Numbered from the stretch's first letter, positions 17,012-27,500 are shown. The stretch: DNA of 64,000 nucleotides from Flavobacterium yafengii (GCF_030010375.1 NZ_JASCRY010000003.1:62001-126000); one strand, 5' to 3'. The notes: generated by a model from the sequence alone, not told the origin. A program made the numbers and translations.

Positions 17012-17269
17012 ATGAAAAAAGTATCATTGTTTTTAGGAATACTATCACTACTTGCGATTGTTTCCTGCAAGAAAAAAGAAGAAACTCCTGTTCCAGCAAC
17101 ACAAACTGAAACTTCAAGTGACGCAACCACGACTGTTACTACTGAAGCGAAAGATAGCACGTCAATAAAAGTAGCTACCGATGGTGTAAGTGTGACCACA
17201 AAAGATGGAAAAACTAAAACCAGTGTGGAACTTTCCGGTGGAGAAGCAAAAGTTGAGATCAAGAAGTAA
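17012..17269 (+). CDS. Small Thr/Lys-rich lipoprotein
   Basis: An 85-residue protein with signal peptide and lipobox AIVSC (Cys about residue 19). The mature part begins KKKEE and is low-complexity, rich in Thr, Ser, Lys and Glu, with paired short segments ATDGVSVTTKDGKTKTSVELSGGEAKVEIKK that look like beta strands. No enzymatic motif is seen. It is monocistronic, between a long AT-rich leader and a strong palindromic terminator. Confidence 0.7.
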   Translation: MKKVSLFLGILSLLAIVSCKKKEETPVPATQTETSSDATTTVTTEAKDSTSIKVATDGVSVTTKDGKTKTSVELSGGEAKVEIKK

Positions 17270-17292
17270 TAACCCGTTATTATCCTAACTAA

Positions 17293-17338
17293 GAAAGAAT
17301 GCCAATATGAAATTTCATATTGGCATTCTTTCTTTTAA
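17293..17338. terminator. Perfect 40-bp palindromic terminator
   Basis: Bases 17293-17312 and 17313-17332 are exact reverse complements (20-bp arms), followed by a T-rich tail. As RNA it would form one long hairpin with a minimal loop. Confidence 0.85.
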
Positions 17339-17441
17339 TTTTTAAATCCATTTTTCATAATTAAAAGTTATAATGCTACCTAAATTTTTATGTTGGCATT
17401 TTTTATTTTAAATTTAAGAATTATAAAAATTTACAAGAAAT

Positions 17442-18119
17442 ATGACCGCACTGGAAACTATCTTAAAAGACATCAAAAATGTAAAAGTGATAGATAAATC
17501 AATTGATTACAGCCAATATATTCCATTGGATTTATCCATAAAAAATGAAGCCTTTACAAAACATGCTATTGATAATGCAAATGATTTTGAGAAATATATC
17601 GAAAACTATCTAGAAGAAAACAATGCAAAAGTAGCTTTTGGTGGCTATAATGAAATTCGAAATTTGTACAAACGAAGTGATATTTTCAACGATTCAAAAA
17701 CTGAGGAGCGAAATATCCATATTGGTTTAGATTTATGGATTAAAGCCGGAACTCCAGTATTAGCAGCACTTGATGGATTTGTACACAGTTTTAATTACAA
17801 TACAGGCGTAGGCGATTATGGTCCAACTATTATCTTAGAACATAAAATAGAAAATCAGCGATTTTATACTTTATACGGGCATCTTTCGTTAGAAAGTATC
17901 AGTGATATTGCAATTGGTGATATTTTCGAAAAAGGACAACAAATAGCAACTTTAGGAAATGCTTCCGTGAATGGAGATTATGCACCTCATTTGCATTTTC
18001 AGATCATAGAAGAAATTTCACAAACATTTGGTGATTATCCAGGAGTTTGTAGCGAAAATAGCTTGGATCATTATTTAAAGAACTGCCCAGATCCGAATAT
18101 CTTATTAAAAATTATATAA
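17442..18119 (+). CDS. M23-family (LytM) peptidase-like protein
   Basis: A 225-residue protein. NIHIGLDLW (about residues 89-97), LYGHLS (about 144-149) and HLHFQ (about 183-187) are the HxxxD, GH and HxH zinc-site motifs of LytM endopeptidases that cut peptidoglycan cross-links. No signal peptide or membrane anchor is visible, which is unusual for a wall enzyme; a cytoplasmic role or unrecognised export is possible. The next gene, a lipoprotein, begins two bases after the stop, so the two are co-transcribed. Confidence 0.82.
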   Translation: MTALETILKDIKNVKVIDKSIDYSQYIPLDLSIKNEAFTKHAIDNANDFEKYIENYLEENNAKVAFGGYNEIRNLYKRSDIFNDSKTEERNIHIGLDLWIKAGTPVLAALDGFVHSFNYNTGVGDYGPTIILEHKIENQRFYTLYGHLSLESISDIAIGDIFEKGQQIATLGNASVNGDYAPHLHFQIIEEISQTFGDYPGVCSENSLDHYLKNCPDPNILLKII

Positions 18120-18121
18120 AT

Positions 18122-18598
18122 ATGAAAAAAGTAATTATTGTCTTTAGTATTCTGATACTCATTGGATGCAAATCAAAAAATGTTGTTACAACTACTGAAC
18201 CTGAAAAAGCTAAAATTGAAAAACTTGGTTTATCCGAAGTTAATGAAAGTCAAAAGAATAAAGCGTATGAATTAGGAAAAAGAGTTTTAATGACTTGTAA
18301 TACCTCTAAATTTAAACCTTTCAACCAGAGTGAAGCAACAGAATCTGTTATCAAGAATACAACTGAGGAAAGATTGACCAAAACTTGTACCCGATTTCGC
18401 CAATATTACGGAACTTTTATTGATCTTCAATTAGTTGAAATTTATAAAAATAATTTTGACGGAACAACTATTTTTCGTTACAAAGCATTGTATACAAAGA
18501 AAGTAGCTAATAAGGAACTTCGTGTTTCAATGAATCAAGAAAACAAAGTTTCATCGATTAAATCATTGGATTGGGTCACTCCTTTCTCGATGAAATAA
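18122..18598 (+). CDS. Lipoprotein of unknown function
   Basis: A 158-residue protein with lipobox LIGC (Cys about residue 16). The mature domain contains ANTSKFKPFNQSEAT-like text and RFRQYYGTFIDLQLVEIYKNNFDGTTIFRYKALY, suggesting a small alpha/beta fold similar to DUF-type periplasmic sensors, but I do not recognise it. It is two bases downstream of the M23 gene and probably made with it. About 515 non-coding bases follow. Confidence 0.65.
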   Translation: MKKVIIVFSILILIGCKSKNVVTTTEPEKAKIEKLGLSEVNESQKNKAYELGKRVLMTCNTSKFKPFNQSEATESVIKNTTEERLTKTCTRFRQYYGTFIDLQLVEIYKNNFDGTTIFRYKALYTKKVANKELRVSMNQENKVSSIKSLDWVTPFSMK

Positions 18599-19025
18599 TT
18601 TCAAATAACAGAACTGAATTTATAAATCAAAAAGCATTATTTTTTTACAGTTCAACATAACTATTTGAGTAATGAGTCAGCAAGTCCTATACTTTAAAAG
18701 ATTCTAGCCCTATCCAGTTACCAAATAGCGATTCAAAAGAAAACCAATTCACGGAATAATTTTCGTAAAATATTGTATCCAAACAACTCGTTTTTATAAT
18801 GTTTTGTATGTAGTAATTTATTATTCATATTTAAAGATTATAACAATTACAAAATACTACTATTTTTATTAAAACTCAAATCACCTCTTTTTCTCACTGT
18901 TTATTCGTAAATTTATACTCTATCAATAATAGTATTTGGATAAATCTGCTTTAAAAATAGTTCTTTTTAATTGCTTATTTTTTCTTCGAACATTACATTA
19001 CTAAAGATGTATTACAATTAATAAT

Positions 19026-19091
19026 GTGTGAATTATATAATTTTTTTTTTAAGTTATATAAGTTTTTTTGATAAAGTTTATTCGACTTTTA
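19026..19091 (+). promoter_or_regulatory. 21-bp direct-repeat promoter site 1 (AraC-type gene)
   Basis: GTGTGAAT, then core 1 ATATAAT (19035-19041), core 2 ATATAAG (19056-19062) exactly 21 bp on, and TTTA (19088-19091). This has the same geometry as nine other sites. It lies 24 bases before the TTG start of the AraC-type gene, so it is a candidate autoregulatory promoter for the signalling block. Confidence 0.75.
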
Positions 19092-19114
19092 CATAATCTG
19101 TTAAAAAAAATAAT

Positions 19115-19687
19115 TTGAAACTATATATAAAATACATGGTCAGTAATCGCTGTAAAATGGCGGTAAAAGAGGAATTAAAAAAACTTGGACTACACTTCAT
19201 GGTTGTAGATTTAGGCGAAGTTGAAATCATGGAAAATATCTCAATGGACCAAAGACAACGATTAAAAACAGCGCTTTTTGACTCCGGACTTGAATTGATG
19301 GACGATAAAAAATCCATGCTAATCGAAAAGATAAAAAATGTAATTATTCAGATGGTCCACCATTCAACAGAAAATATAAAAATTAATTTTTCTGATTATC
19401 TGAGTCAACAATTAAATCACGATTATACGTATCTGTCTAACTTGTTTTCGGAAGTGCAAGGAACTACAATTGAACAATTTATAATTTCCCATAAAACAGA
19501 ACGCATAAAGGAATTGATTATTTATGGTGAATTAAACATTACTGAAATTGCCTGGAAAATGAATTACAGCAGTGTTGCCCATCTATCCAGTCAATTTAAA
19601 AAAGTTACTGGTCTTTCTCCCTCCCATTTTAAACAATTGAAAGACAAGAGGCGTAATCCAATTGAAGAAATTGGTAATTCAAAATAA
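19115..19687 (+). CDS. AraC-family regulator with ferredoxin/HMA-like N-terminal domain
   Basis: A 190-residue protein. Residues 1-70 (MKLYIKYMVSNRCKMAVKE...) look like a small ferredoxin-like, HMA-related sensor domain in which only one Cys (NRCK) of a usual CxxC remains. Residues about 90-180 form the AraC double helix-turn-helix, with LNITEIAWKMNYSSVAHLSSQFKKVTGLSPSHFKQLK as the second motif. The TTG start is chosen because MKLYIKYM is the natural beginning of this family; ATG at 19136 is possible. Its promoter carries the same 21-bp direct-repeat site as nine other promoters in the window. AraC proteins typically bind such direct repeats, making it the leading candidate regulator of that set. 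Confidence 0.85.
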   Translation: MKLYIKYMVSNRCKMAVKEELKKLGLHFMVVDLGEVEIMENISMDQRQRLKTALFDSGLELMDDKKSMLIEKIKNVIIQMVHHSTENIKINFSDYLSQQLNHDYTYLSNLFSEVQGTTIEQFIISHKTERIKELIIYGELNITEIAWKMNYSSVAHLSSQFKKVTGLSPSHFKQLKDKRRNPIEEIGNSK

Positions 19688-19774
19688 AAAGAAGTAATAT
19701 CAATTTTGTAAATACACCTAGAAAGCATAAAAACTCAAGAATCACAATACGCCAGAAGTCTTATTGAAGCTAGT

Positions 19775-22561
19775 TTGGATCCTTTAATTACAATAAATCC
19801 TGAAGGAAAAATTACGGATATAAATGAAGCTACAGTAAATATTACTGGGCTGAATCGAGATGGCTTAATAAATTCTGATTTTTTCAATTATTTTACCGAA
19901 AAACAAAAAGCACGTGAAGTGTATCAGGAAGTATTTGAAAAAGGATCTGTTTCAGATTTTCCACTTACACTTAAGCACAAAGATGGTAAATTGACAGATG
20001 TATTGTTCAACGGTTCTGTTTATAAAGATGATTTGGGATGTGTATTAGGAGTCGTAATTGTTGCCAGAGATATTGCTGAGCAAAAATGGGCATTAAATTT
20101 AGGAGTTGCCAATAAAGAATTAGCGCATCAAAACGATGAAAAAGAAAAACGGGCAGCTGAATTAGTAATTGCTAATAAAGAGCTTGCTTTTCAAAACGAT
20201 GAAAAAGAAAAACGAGCTGATGAATTAATAATTGCTAATAAAGAGCTTCTATTTCAAAATGATGAAAAAGAAAAACGCGCAGCTGAATTAGTTGTTGCCA
20301 ATAAAGAACTTGCTTTTCAAAATGATGAAAAAGAAAAACGAGCGGCAGAATTAGTTGTAGCTAATGAAGAGCTTGCTTTTCAAAATAAAGTGAAAGAAAA
20401 ACGAGCGGCAGAATTAGTCATTGCTAACGAAGAATTAGCGTATCAGAATAATGAAAAAGAAAAACGAGCTGATGAATTAATCATTGCTAACAAGGAACTT
20501 CAATTTCAAAACAAAGAAAAGGCAAAACAGCAAATTGCTACTAAAGAACTAGAAGAACTTAGTTACGCAGCAAAATTAGCTTCACAATATTCTCTTAGTC
20601 TTATTGAAGCAAGTAGGGATCCATTGGTCACTATAAACACCAACGGTAAGATTACTGATATGAATGAGGCATTGGTAAACATTACGGGAATGACGCGTAA
20701 CGAACTTACACATTCTGATTTTTTCGATTATTTTACTGAGCAACAAAAAGCTCGTGAAGTATATCAAGAAGTATTCGAAAAAGGTTCCGTTGCTGATTCT
20801 CCGCTTACACTTCGCCACAAAGAAGGTAAACTAACGGATGTATTATTTAATGGTTCCGTTTATAAGGATGACAAAGGAAACGTAGTTGGAGTTGTAATTG
20901 TTGCTCGAGATGTAACTGACCAAAAGAGAATTGCTTCGGAGTTGATAGAAGCTAGAATATTTGCTGAATTAGCCACGGAAATTGCAGAAGAAGCTAAAAT
21001 AAATGCAGAAAGTGCTACCATAATAGCTGAAAACGCAGTAAAAGCAAAACAACAATTTTTGTCTAATATGAGCCATGAAATTCGTACGCCGATGAATGCA
21101 ATTATCGGATTTACTAAAGTGGTTTTAAAAACAGAATTGACAACCAAACAAAAAGAATATTTAAACGCAATTAAAATGAGTGGCGATGCATTAATCGTAC
21201 TTATAAATGACATACTTGATTTAGCAAAAGTTGATGCCGGAAAAATGACATTTGAAAAAACACCTTTCAAAATGAAATCTTCCATAGCTGCTATGCTTCA
21301 CTTGTTTGAAACAAAAATTCAAGAGAAAAATTTAAAATTAATTAAGGAATATGATAATAAAATTCCTGATGTTCTAGTAGGAGATCCGGTTCGTTTACAT
21401 CAAATTATTTTAAACCTAATCAGTAATGCTGTAAAATTTACCTCAAAAGGAAAAATTACAGTCAGTGTTCATTTATTACATGAGGATGAAGATAAAGTGA
21501 TTATTGAATTTGCCGTAACAGATACAGGAATTGGTATCCCAAAAGAAAAAACAGGGAAGATATTTGAAAATTTTCAACAAGCATCTAGTGGTACTTCAAG
21601 ATTATATGGAGGAACAGGATTAGGTCTTGCCATAGTAAAACAATTAGTGGAACCTCAAGGAGGTAGCATTCGGGTGAGAAGTACCGTTAATGAAGGATCT
21701 ACATTTAGTTTTACATTGAGTTTTCAAAAAACTAGCGCAGATGCTGAATTAGAAAATGAAATCATGGAATTAGATACTGAAATAAAAAATATTAAAGTAT
21801 TGGTTGTCGAGGATATTCCTCTTAATCAATTGCTAATGAAAACATTGTTAGATGATTTTGGATTTGCCAGAGACATTGCCGAAAATGGTAAAATAGCAAT
21901 CGAAAAACTAAAAGAAAACGATTATGATATTATTTTGATGGACTTACAAATGCCAGAAATGAATGGATTTGAAGCTACAGAATATATTCGTAATACAATG
22001 AAATCAAAAATTCCAATTATTGCTTTAACTGCTGATGTCACAACTGTTGATTTAGCTAAATGCAAAGCAGTAGGAATGAATGATTATATAGCAAAACCAA
22101 TTGACGAAAGGCTCTTATACAGTAAAATTGTTGGAATATTAAAGAAACCTAAACTCGCAAAACTTACTGCAAAGTTGAATGAGAATATAGAGGATAAAAA
22201 AATAAAATGTATTGATTTGGTTTATTTAAATCAAAGAACAAAATCGAATCCAAAATTAATGATGGAAATGATATCACTTTATTTAGCACAAACGCCGCCT
22301 TTAATCAATACAATAAAACAAAGTTTAGAGGAGAAAAATTGGGACTTATTAGGAGCTGCCGCACATAAAATGATTCCATCCTTTTCAATAATGGGTATCA
22401 GTACTAATTTTGAAAATATTGCAAAAAAAATTCAGGAATTTGCAATTACACAAGAAAAATCAGAAGGAATAGAGGACTTAGTTATGCAACTTGAAGAAAT
22501 TTGTTTACAAGCATGCCAAGAATTACAAGAAGAATTTAACATAATCAAAAATACCATATAA
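19775..22561 (+). CDS. Hybrid histidine kinase: PAS - coiled-coil repeats - PAS - HisKA - HATPase - REC - Hpt
   Basis: A 928-residue (or longer) cytoplasmic phosphorelay protein. Order from the TTG at 19775: truncated-looking PAS (1-105), six full 21-residue coiled-coil repeats (about 122-247), second PAS (255-380), HisKA with H-box NMSHEIRTPMN (His about 433), HATPase with GGTGLGLAI (about 614), receiver with phospho-Asp in ILMDLQMPEMNG (about 720), and a C-terminal Hpt with AAHKMIPSFS (His about 862). The frame is open upstream to 19710, and codons from 19727 read (ATA)-KTQESQYARSLIEAS, which looks like the true N-terminus with ATA in place of ATG. It lies 87 bases after the AraC-type gene and overlaps the next gene by one base. 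Confidence 0.88.
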   Translation: MDPLITINPEGKITDINEATVNITGLNRDGLINSDFFNYFTEKQKAREVYQEVFEKGSVSDFPLTLKHKDGKLTDVLFNGSVYKDDLGCVLGVVIVARDIAEQKWALNLGVANKELAHQNDEKEKRAAELVIANKELAFQNDEKEKRADELIIANKELLFQNDEKEKRAAELVVANKELAFQNDEKEKRAAELVVANEELAFQNKVKEKRAAELVIANEELAYQNNEKEKRADELIIANKELQFQNKEKAKQQIATKELEELSYAAKLASQYSLSLIEASRDPLVTINTNGKITDMNEALVNITGMTRNELTHSDFFDYFTEQQKAREVYQEVFEKGSVADSPLTLRHKEGKLTDVLFNGSVYKDDKGNVVGVVIVARDVTDQKRIASELIEARIFAELATEIAEEAKINAESATIIAENAVKAKQQFLSNMSHEIRTPMNAIIGFTKVVLKTELTTKQKEYLNAIKMSGDALIVLINDILDLAKVDAGKMTFEKTPFKMKSSIAAMLHLFETKIQEKNLKLIKEYDNKIPDVLVGDPVRLHQIILNLISNAVKFTSKGKITVSVHLLHEDEDKVIIEFAVTDTGIGIPKEKTGKIFENFQQASSGTSRLYGGTGLGLAIVKQLVEPQGGSIRVRSTVNEGSTFSFTLSFQKTSADAELENEIMELDTEIKNIKVLVVEDIPLNQLLMKTLLDDFGFARDIAENGKIAIEKLKENDYDIILMDLQMPEMNGFEATEYIRNTMKSKIPIIALTADVTTVDLAKCKAVGMNDYIAKPIDERLLYSKIVGILKKPKLAKLTAKLNENIEDKKIKCIDLVYLNQRTKSNPKLMMEMISLYLAQTPPLINTIKQSLEEKNWDLLGAAAHKMIPSFSIMGISTNFENIAKKIQEFAITQEKSEGIEDLVMQLEEICLQACQELQEEFNIIKNTI
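20138..20515 (+). repeat. 63-bp tandem repeat encoding coiled-coil units (6 copies)
   Basis: Six units of 63 bp encode variants of EKEKRAAEL-xx-ANKELAFQN-x. The units are diverged (RADEL, NEELAYQN), so this array is older than the one at 48.9 kb. 21 residues equal three heptads. Confidence 0.85.
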
Positions 22562-22995
22562 TGAAAAATGATACTAAAATAAAGATTTTCCTAGTAGATG
22601 ATGATGCATTATTTTTAAAATCTTTAGAACTTGAATTTTTAGAAAATGCTGATTTTATAGTAGAGACTTATTCTACGGGAGAGCTTTGCATCGCTAATAT
22701 AGATAATAATCCAGATGTCGTAATTTTAGATTATCAACTTGATGGTATTGTTGCAAACGCTATGAACGGAATTGAAACATTAGATAAAATAAAAGCTTTC
22801 AATCCAGAAATTCCAGTAGTAATGTTGTCCTCTCAAGATAAAATTGAAGTTGCCATAAACTGTATGCATCATAAAGCTGTAGACTATGTGGTGAAAAGCG
22901 AAACCGCTTTTGTTCGCCTGCAAAAAATAATTACTTCTGTTTTTAAATATCAAAAAATGGAAAAGGAATTAAATTGGTACATGGACAGGATGTAA
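22561..22995 (+). CDS. Stand-alone response regulator receiver
   Basis: A 144-residue protein consisting of a single receiver domain: acidic pocket FLVDDD (about residues 11-16), phospho-Asp in VVILDYQLDG (about 58), conserved Ser in VMLSSQDK (about 89-90) and Lys in YVVKSE (about 112). There is no output domain, so it works by protein-protein contact or as a phosphate sink or shuttle, like CheY or Spo0F. Its ATG overlaps the stop of the upstream kinase (TAATG), so it is the natural first partner of that kinase's Hpt. Confidence 0.9.
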   Translation: MKNDTKIKIFLVDDDALFLKSLELEFLENADFIVETYSTGELCIANIDNNPDVVILDYQLDGIVANAMNGIETLDKIKAFNPEIPVVMLSSQDKIEVAINCMHHKAVDYVVKSETAFVRLQKIITSVFKYQKMEKELNWYMDRM

Positions 22996-23093
22996 TGTTT
23001 TTTACAGTATAATTTTATCTAAAATTAATTAATAGATTTAGATTAATCATTCCTGATTTGGTCAAAAATTAAAACCAAAATTGTTTAAAAAAA

Positions 23094-23918
23094 ATGCGGT
23101 ATAAAGACACGTCAGATTTGGAAATTTCATTGTTATTGGAAGCTATTTATCGGAAATATGGGTATGATTTCAGAGAGTATTCCCAAGCCCATATCAGGCG
23201 CAGAATTATGAACAGAATGTCGGCATCTGGATTTGAAGATGTTTCTCAAATGCAATCTAAGGTTTTGAATGATGAAGCATTCGCCTCTGAACTCTTACAG
23301 AATTTATCAATTACTGTAACCGAAATGTTTCGTGATCCAGTTTTTTATAGGTCATTACGAGAAAATGTTATCCCTGTTTTGAAAACATATCCCTTTATAA
23401 AAATATGGCACGCAGGATGTGCTACAGGCGAAGAAGCCTATTCGATGGCTATTCTTTTGCAAGAAGAAGGCTTGTATGATAGAACAACTATTTATGCTAC
23501 TGATTTTAACCAAATGGCTTTGAATCGTGCAAAAGATGGAATTTTTTCGAATAAAATGATAAAAGAATACACTTCTAATTATCAATTATCAGGAGGAAAA
23601 GAATCTTTTTCCTGTTATTACACTTCAAATTATGACAACGTCATTATGAATCAATCATTGAAAAAAAATATTGTTTGGGCCAATCATAATTTGGTGACTG
23701 ATAGTGTTTTTGCAGAAGTAAACTTGATATTATGTCGAAATGTGCTGATTTATTTTGATAAAAATTTACAAAATAAAGTCCAGACTCTTTTTTATAATAG
23801 TCTCATTAATGGTGGTGTTTTATGTTTAGGATCTAAAGAAAGTTTACGTTTTTCAGATTTGTATGAGCAATATATTGAGTTAGACACTAAACAACGAATA
23901 TTTAAAAAGAAATATTGA
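23094..23918 (+). CDS. CheR-type protein methyltransferase
   Basis: A 274-residue S-adenosylmethionine-dependent methyltransferase. It has the N-terminal helical CheR domain (YGYDFREYSQAHIRRRIMNRM) and the catalytic domain with SAM motif IWHAGCATGEEAYSMAILL (about residues 103-121) and NLILCRNVLIYFD (about 210-222). CheR methylates receptor glutamates in chemotaxis, but no receptor, CheA or CheW gene is nearby. It overlaps or abuts the CheB gene that follows. The pair likely modifies a non-chemotactic target such as the long coiled-coil kinases in this block (inference). Confidence 0.9.
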   Translation: MRYKDTSDLEISLLLEAIYRKYGYDFREYSQAHIRRRIMNRMSASGFEDVSQMQSKVLNDEAFASELLQNLSITVTEMFRDPVFYRSLRENVIPVLKTYPFIKIWHAGCATGEEAYSMAILLQEEGLYDRTTIYATDFNQMALNRAKDGIFSNKMIKEYTSNYQLSGGKESFSCYYTSNYDNVIMNQSLKKNIVWANHNLVTDSVFAEVNLILCRNVLIYFDKNLQNKVQTLFYNSLINGGVLCLGSKESLRFSDLYEQYIELDTKQRIFKKKY

Positions 23919-23920
23919 AA

Positions 23921-24493
23921 ATGCATTATGAAGCAATTGTAATAGGCGTTTCTTCCGGAGGTATGAATGCTTTGAAAATTATATCCTCAGCCTTACCGGG
24001 AGATTTTAATATACCAATTATCATAGTACAGCATTTAAGCGCTCATTCCGATAGCCATTGGATAAACCTTCTAAATGAAAAAAGTCATCTGGATGTAAAA
24101 GAAGCGGATGAAAAAGAGAAAATTGAAAAAGGCAACATCTATATTGCTCCTCCTAATTATCATTTGCTGATTGAAAAAGATAAAACATTTTCCCTTACTA
24201 TAGACGAACGAGTAAATTTTGCAAGGCCATCAATCGATGTATTATTTGAATCAGCAGCCGAAGCCTATACAAATAAATTAATTGGAATCGTGCTCACAGG
24301 ATCTAATAGTGACGGGACAAAAGGAATTAAACGAATAAAGGATTGTGGAGGTCTGGCCATTATTCAAGACCCAAAAACAGCAGACTCTGAATACATGCCA
24401 AAGTCAGCAATTGCTGCTATTGTCCCAGATTATATTTTGTCATTGGAGGATATAGTCGCGTTACTAATACAAATAAATCAACAAAAAAGATAA
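23921..24493 (+). CDS. CheB-type methylesterase, catalytic domain only
   Basis: A 191-residue protein equivalent to the CheB catalytic domain without a receiver. The Ser-His-Asp triad is visible: IGVSSGGMNAL (Ser near residue 11), VQHLSAHSD (His near 40), LTGSNSDGTKG (Asp near 130). ATG at 23921 is preferred; an in-frame TTG at 23915 overlapping the cheR stop is also possible. Lacking a receiver, it cannot be switched by phosphorylation like classical CheB. It is paired with CheR and is followed after 26 bases by a large sensor kinase. Confidence 0.9.
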   Translation: MHYEAIVIGVSSGGMNALKIISSALPGDFNIPIIIVQHLSAHSDSHWINLLNEKSHLDVKEADEKEKIEKGNIYIAPPNYHLLIEKDKTFSLTIDERVNFARPSIDVLFESAAEAYTNKLIGIVLTGSNSDGTKGIKRIKDCGGLAIIQDPKTADSEYMPKSAIAAIVPDYILSLEDIVALLIQINQQKR

Positions 24494-24519
24494 TCACAAT
24501 AAACTTTACAAATAACAAA

Positions 24520-27500
24520 ATGAAAATGACCCTAGGAAGAAAAATAGTATTAGGATTTATTGCTTGTGCCTTTGTACTTATAGGAGTTGCTATTTTTTCT
24601 TTTAAAAACAGTGAGAAATTTGTCGTTTCAAATGCCTTGGTGAATAATTCTAATAAAGTATTATATGAATTCGAACAAATACTGATGACTTCCGTTGATG
24701 CAGAAACAGGTGTACGAGGTTATGTAATTACGGACGATGATAATTTTTTGAAACCTTTTACAACTGCCAATACAAAAGCAATTGAGAAACTTGAAAAAGT
24801 AAAGGAATTAACAAAAGACAATCCCAATCAGCAAAACAATATTGAGGAACTTGCGAAAGAAATTAAAATGCGTTTTGATAATTTAAATACATGTGTTAAT
24901 CTTCGCAAAAAAGATTTTGAAAAAGCCAGAGTATTTGTTGCTTCAGGAGAGGGCAAAGAAATACAAGATGAAATAAGAAAAATAATTGATAAAGCACAGG
25001 AATTAGAACGTACATTACTTACTCAAAGGATACAAGACAGTGCTGACGATGCCATTAAATTTAATATTGTTTTTGCAATTTTATTATTAGTTATTGTTCT
25101 GATTCTTATCGTTGTATACAGTATAGTTGCTGAAAATTTAAAAGCCCTTAAAAGCTCCGAGTCAGAAAATGCTAATAAAAACTGGTTGCTTACAGGTAAC
25201 TCACAACTCAATGAAAAATTAATAGGAGATCAGAGTATAGCACAGTTAGCGAACAGCACCATAAGTTTTTTATGTACGTATCTGAAAGCCAATATAGGAG
25301 CTGTTTATCTATTAAATGATAAAGAAAACAACCTGATACTCAACGGTAAATTTGCCTTTTCGACTGCTAAAGACACTAAAGAAAATTTTAAATTAAATGA
25401 GGGATTAATTGGTCAAGCTGCATGGGAACAGAAACAGATTTCTTTAACGGATATAACTGAAAATCAAATACGCATCACTTCATCCGTTCTGGATGCAAAA
25501 CCAAAAAATTTGCTCATAACTCCTTTTTTACTTGAAGGTAAAACGATAGGCGTAATAGAAATAGGCAAGCTTACGGATTTCAACGAAACAGAAAAAGAAT
25601 TTATCAATGTTTCTATGAACAGCATAGCTATCAGCGTTAATACTGTTCAACAAGCTGAGGAAAAAGAAAAAAGAGCTGCAGAGTTAGCCATTGCTAATAA
25701 AGAACTTGCCTATCAAAATGACGAAAAAGAAAAAAGAGCAGCAGAATTAGCCATTGCTAACAAAGAATTAGCCTATCAAAATGATGAAAAAGAAAAAAGA
25801 GCCGCAGAGTTAGGTATTGCCAATAAGGAACTTGCCTATCAAAACGACGAAAAAGAAAAAAGAGCAGCAGAGTTAGGTATTGCCAATAAAGAACTTGCCT
25901 ATCAAAACGACGAGAAAGAAAAAAGAGCAGCAGAGTTAGGAATTGCTAACAAAGAACTTGCCTATCAAAATGAGGAAAAAGAAAAAAGAGCATCAGAATT
26001 AGGAATTGCTAACAAAGAACTTGCTTATCAAAATGACGAAAAAGAAAAAAGAGCGGTAGAGTTAAGTTTTGCTAACAAAGAGCTTTCAAATCAAGCAGAA
26101 GAACTTCAAATACAGCAGGAAGAACTTAGGCAGCTGAATGAAGAATTAGAACAACAAGCTCAAAATCTTAAACAGCAGCAGGAAGAACTTCAAATGACCA
26201 ATGAAGAATTGGAAGAGCAAACTCAGTCATTAGAAGAGAAAAACAAAGAAGTTGAAGCATCAAAATATAACATTGAACAAAAAACGAAACAACTTGAAAT
26301 TAGCAGCAAGTATAAATCGGAATTCCTTGCAAACATGTCGCATGAGTTAAGAACACCGCTTAATAGTTTGCTTATTCTATCCAAAGATTTATCAGAAAAC
26401 AGAAAGAAAAATTTAGATGATGTTCAGGTTGAAAGCGCGGAAATAATTTATAAAAGTGGTCATGACCTGCTTGTGCTGATTAATGAAGTATTAGACCTCT
26501 CCAAGATTGAAGCAGGAAAAATGGCTATAAATATTGAAAAAGTATCATTGAAAAATTTTACTGATAATCTTCTTCGTGATTTTAAACATCAGGCAGAACA
26601 AAAAGGACTAACAATACTTTGCAAATTGGCAGCTGGTTTACCCGAATTTATCCACACTGATTCACAACGGTTGAATCAGATACTGAAAAATCTTTTATCC
26701 AATGCTATAAAATTCACTGAAAAAGGAAGTGTAATTATAAGTATTGATCAAAATACAGACACTACTTTGAACATTTCTGTTAGGGATACAGGAATTGGAA
26801 TATCAGAAGACAAACAAACAGCCATATTTGAAGCTTTTCAGCAGGCCGAAGGCGGTACTTCCAGAAAATATGGCGGTACAGGATTAGGACTTTCTATTTC
26901 ACGGGAGCTTGCAAAATTACTGGAAGGAGAAATAAAAGTAAAAAGTAATTTAGACAAAGGATCTACTTTTTCACTTATTATCCCATTGGAAATACATCCT
27001 ACACTAGAGTCTGTCAATGAAATTCCGTTGAGACCTATTGCGTATGTACCTCGCTCTGAAAATGACATCAACTATTTAAATTATCCAACCATAAAAGACG
27101 ATAGAGACACAATAAACACAGATGATAAAATAGTGCTCATTATTGAAGATGATCAAAATTTTGCTGCTATACTTTTAAAACAAGCCAATAAAAAAGGATT
27201 CAAATGCTTGTCCGCTGCTTCTGGAGAAGATGGTCTGTTGCTTGCTGCAAAATACAGACCTCAAGCAATCATTCTTGATATGGGTTTACCAGGAATCAAG
27301 GGGAAACAAGTATTGCATGAATTAAAAGTAAATCCTTCCGTAAGACATATACCGGTACATATTATTTCGGCAAATGACCGTTCGCTGGAACCAATCAGAG
27401 AAGGTGCGGTAGAATACCTGATGAAACCGATATCTAAAGATGGTCTGGAAGAAGCTTTTAACAGAATTGAAAATTTTGTGAATAGAAAAATAAAAAACCT

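Noticed and set aside
17390..17440. AAAGTTATAATGC with TTTA at the right distance upstream of the M23 gene
   Set aside because: No first core; the TTTA falls in a T-rich tract where a chance match is likely.
20582..21285. Open frames on the minus strand inside the kinase genes
   Set aside because: They mirror the conserved kinase domains and recur at the same place in each paralogue, so they are antisense shadows of the coding strand.
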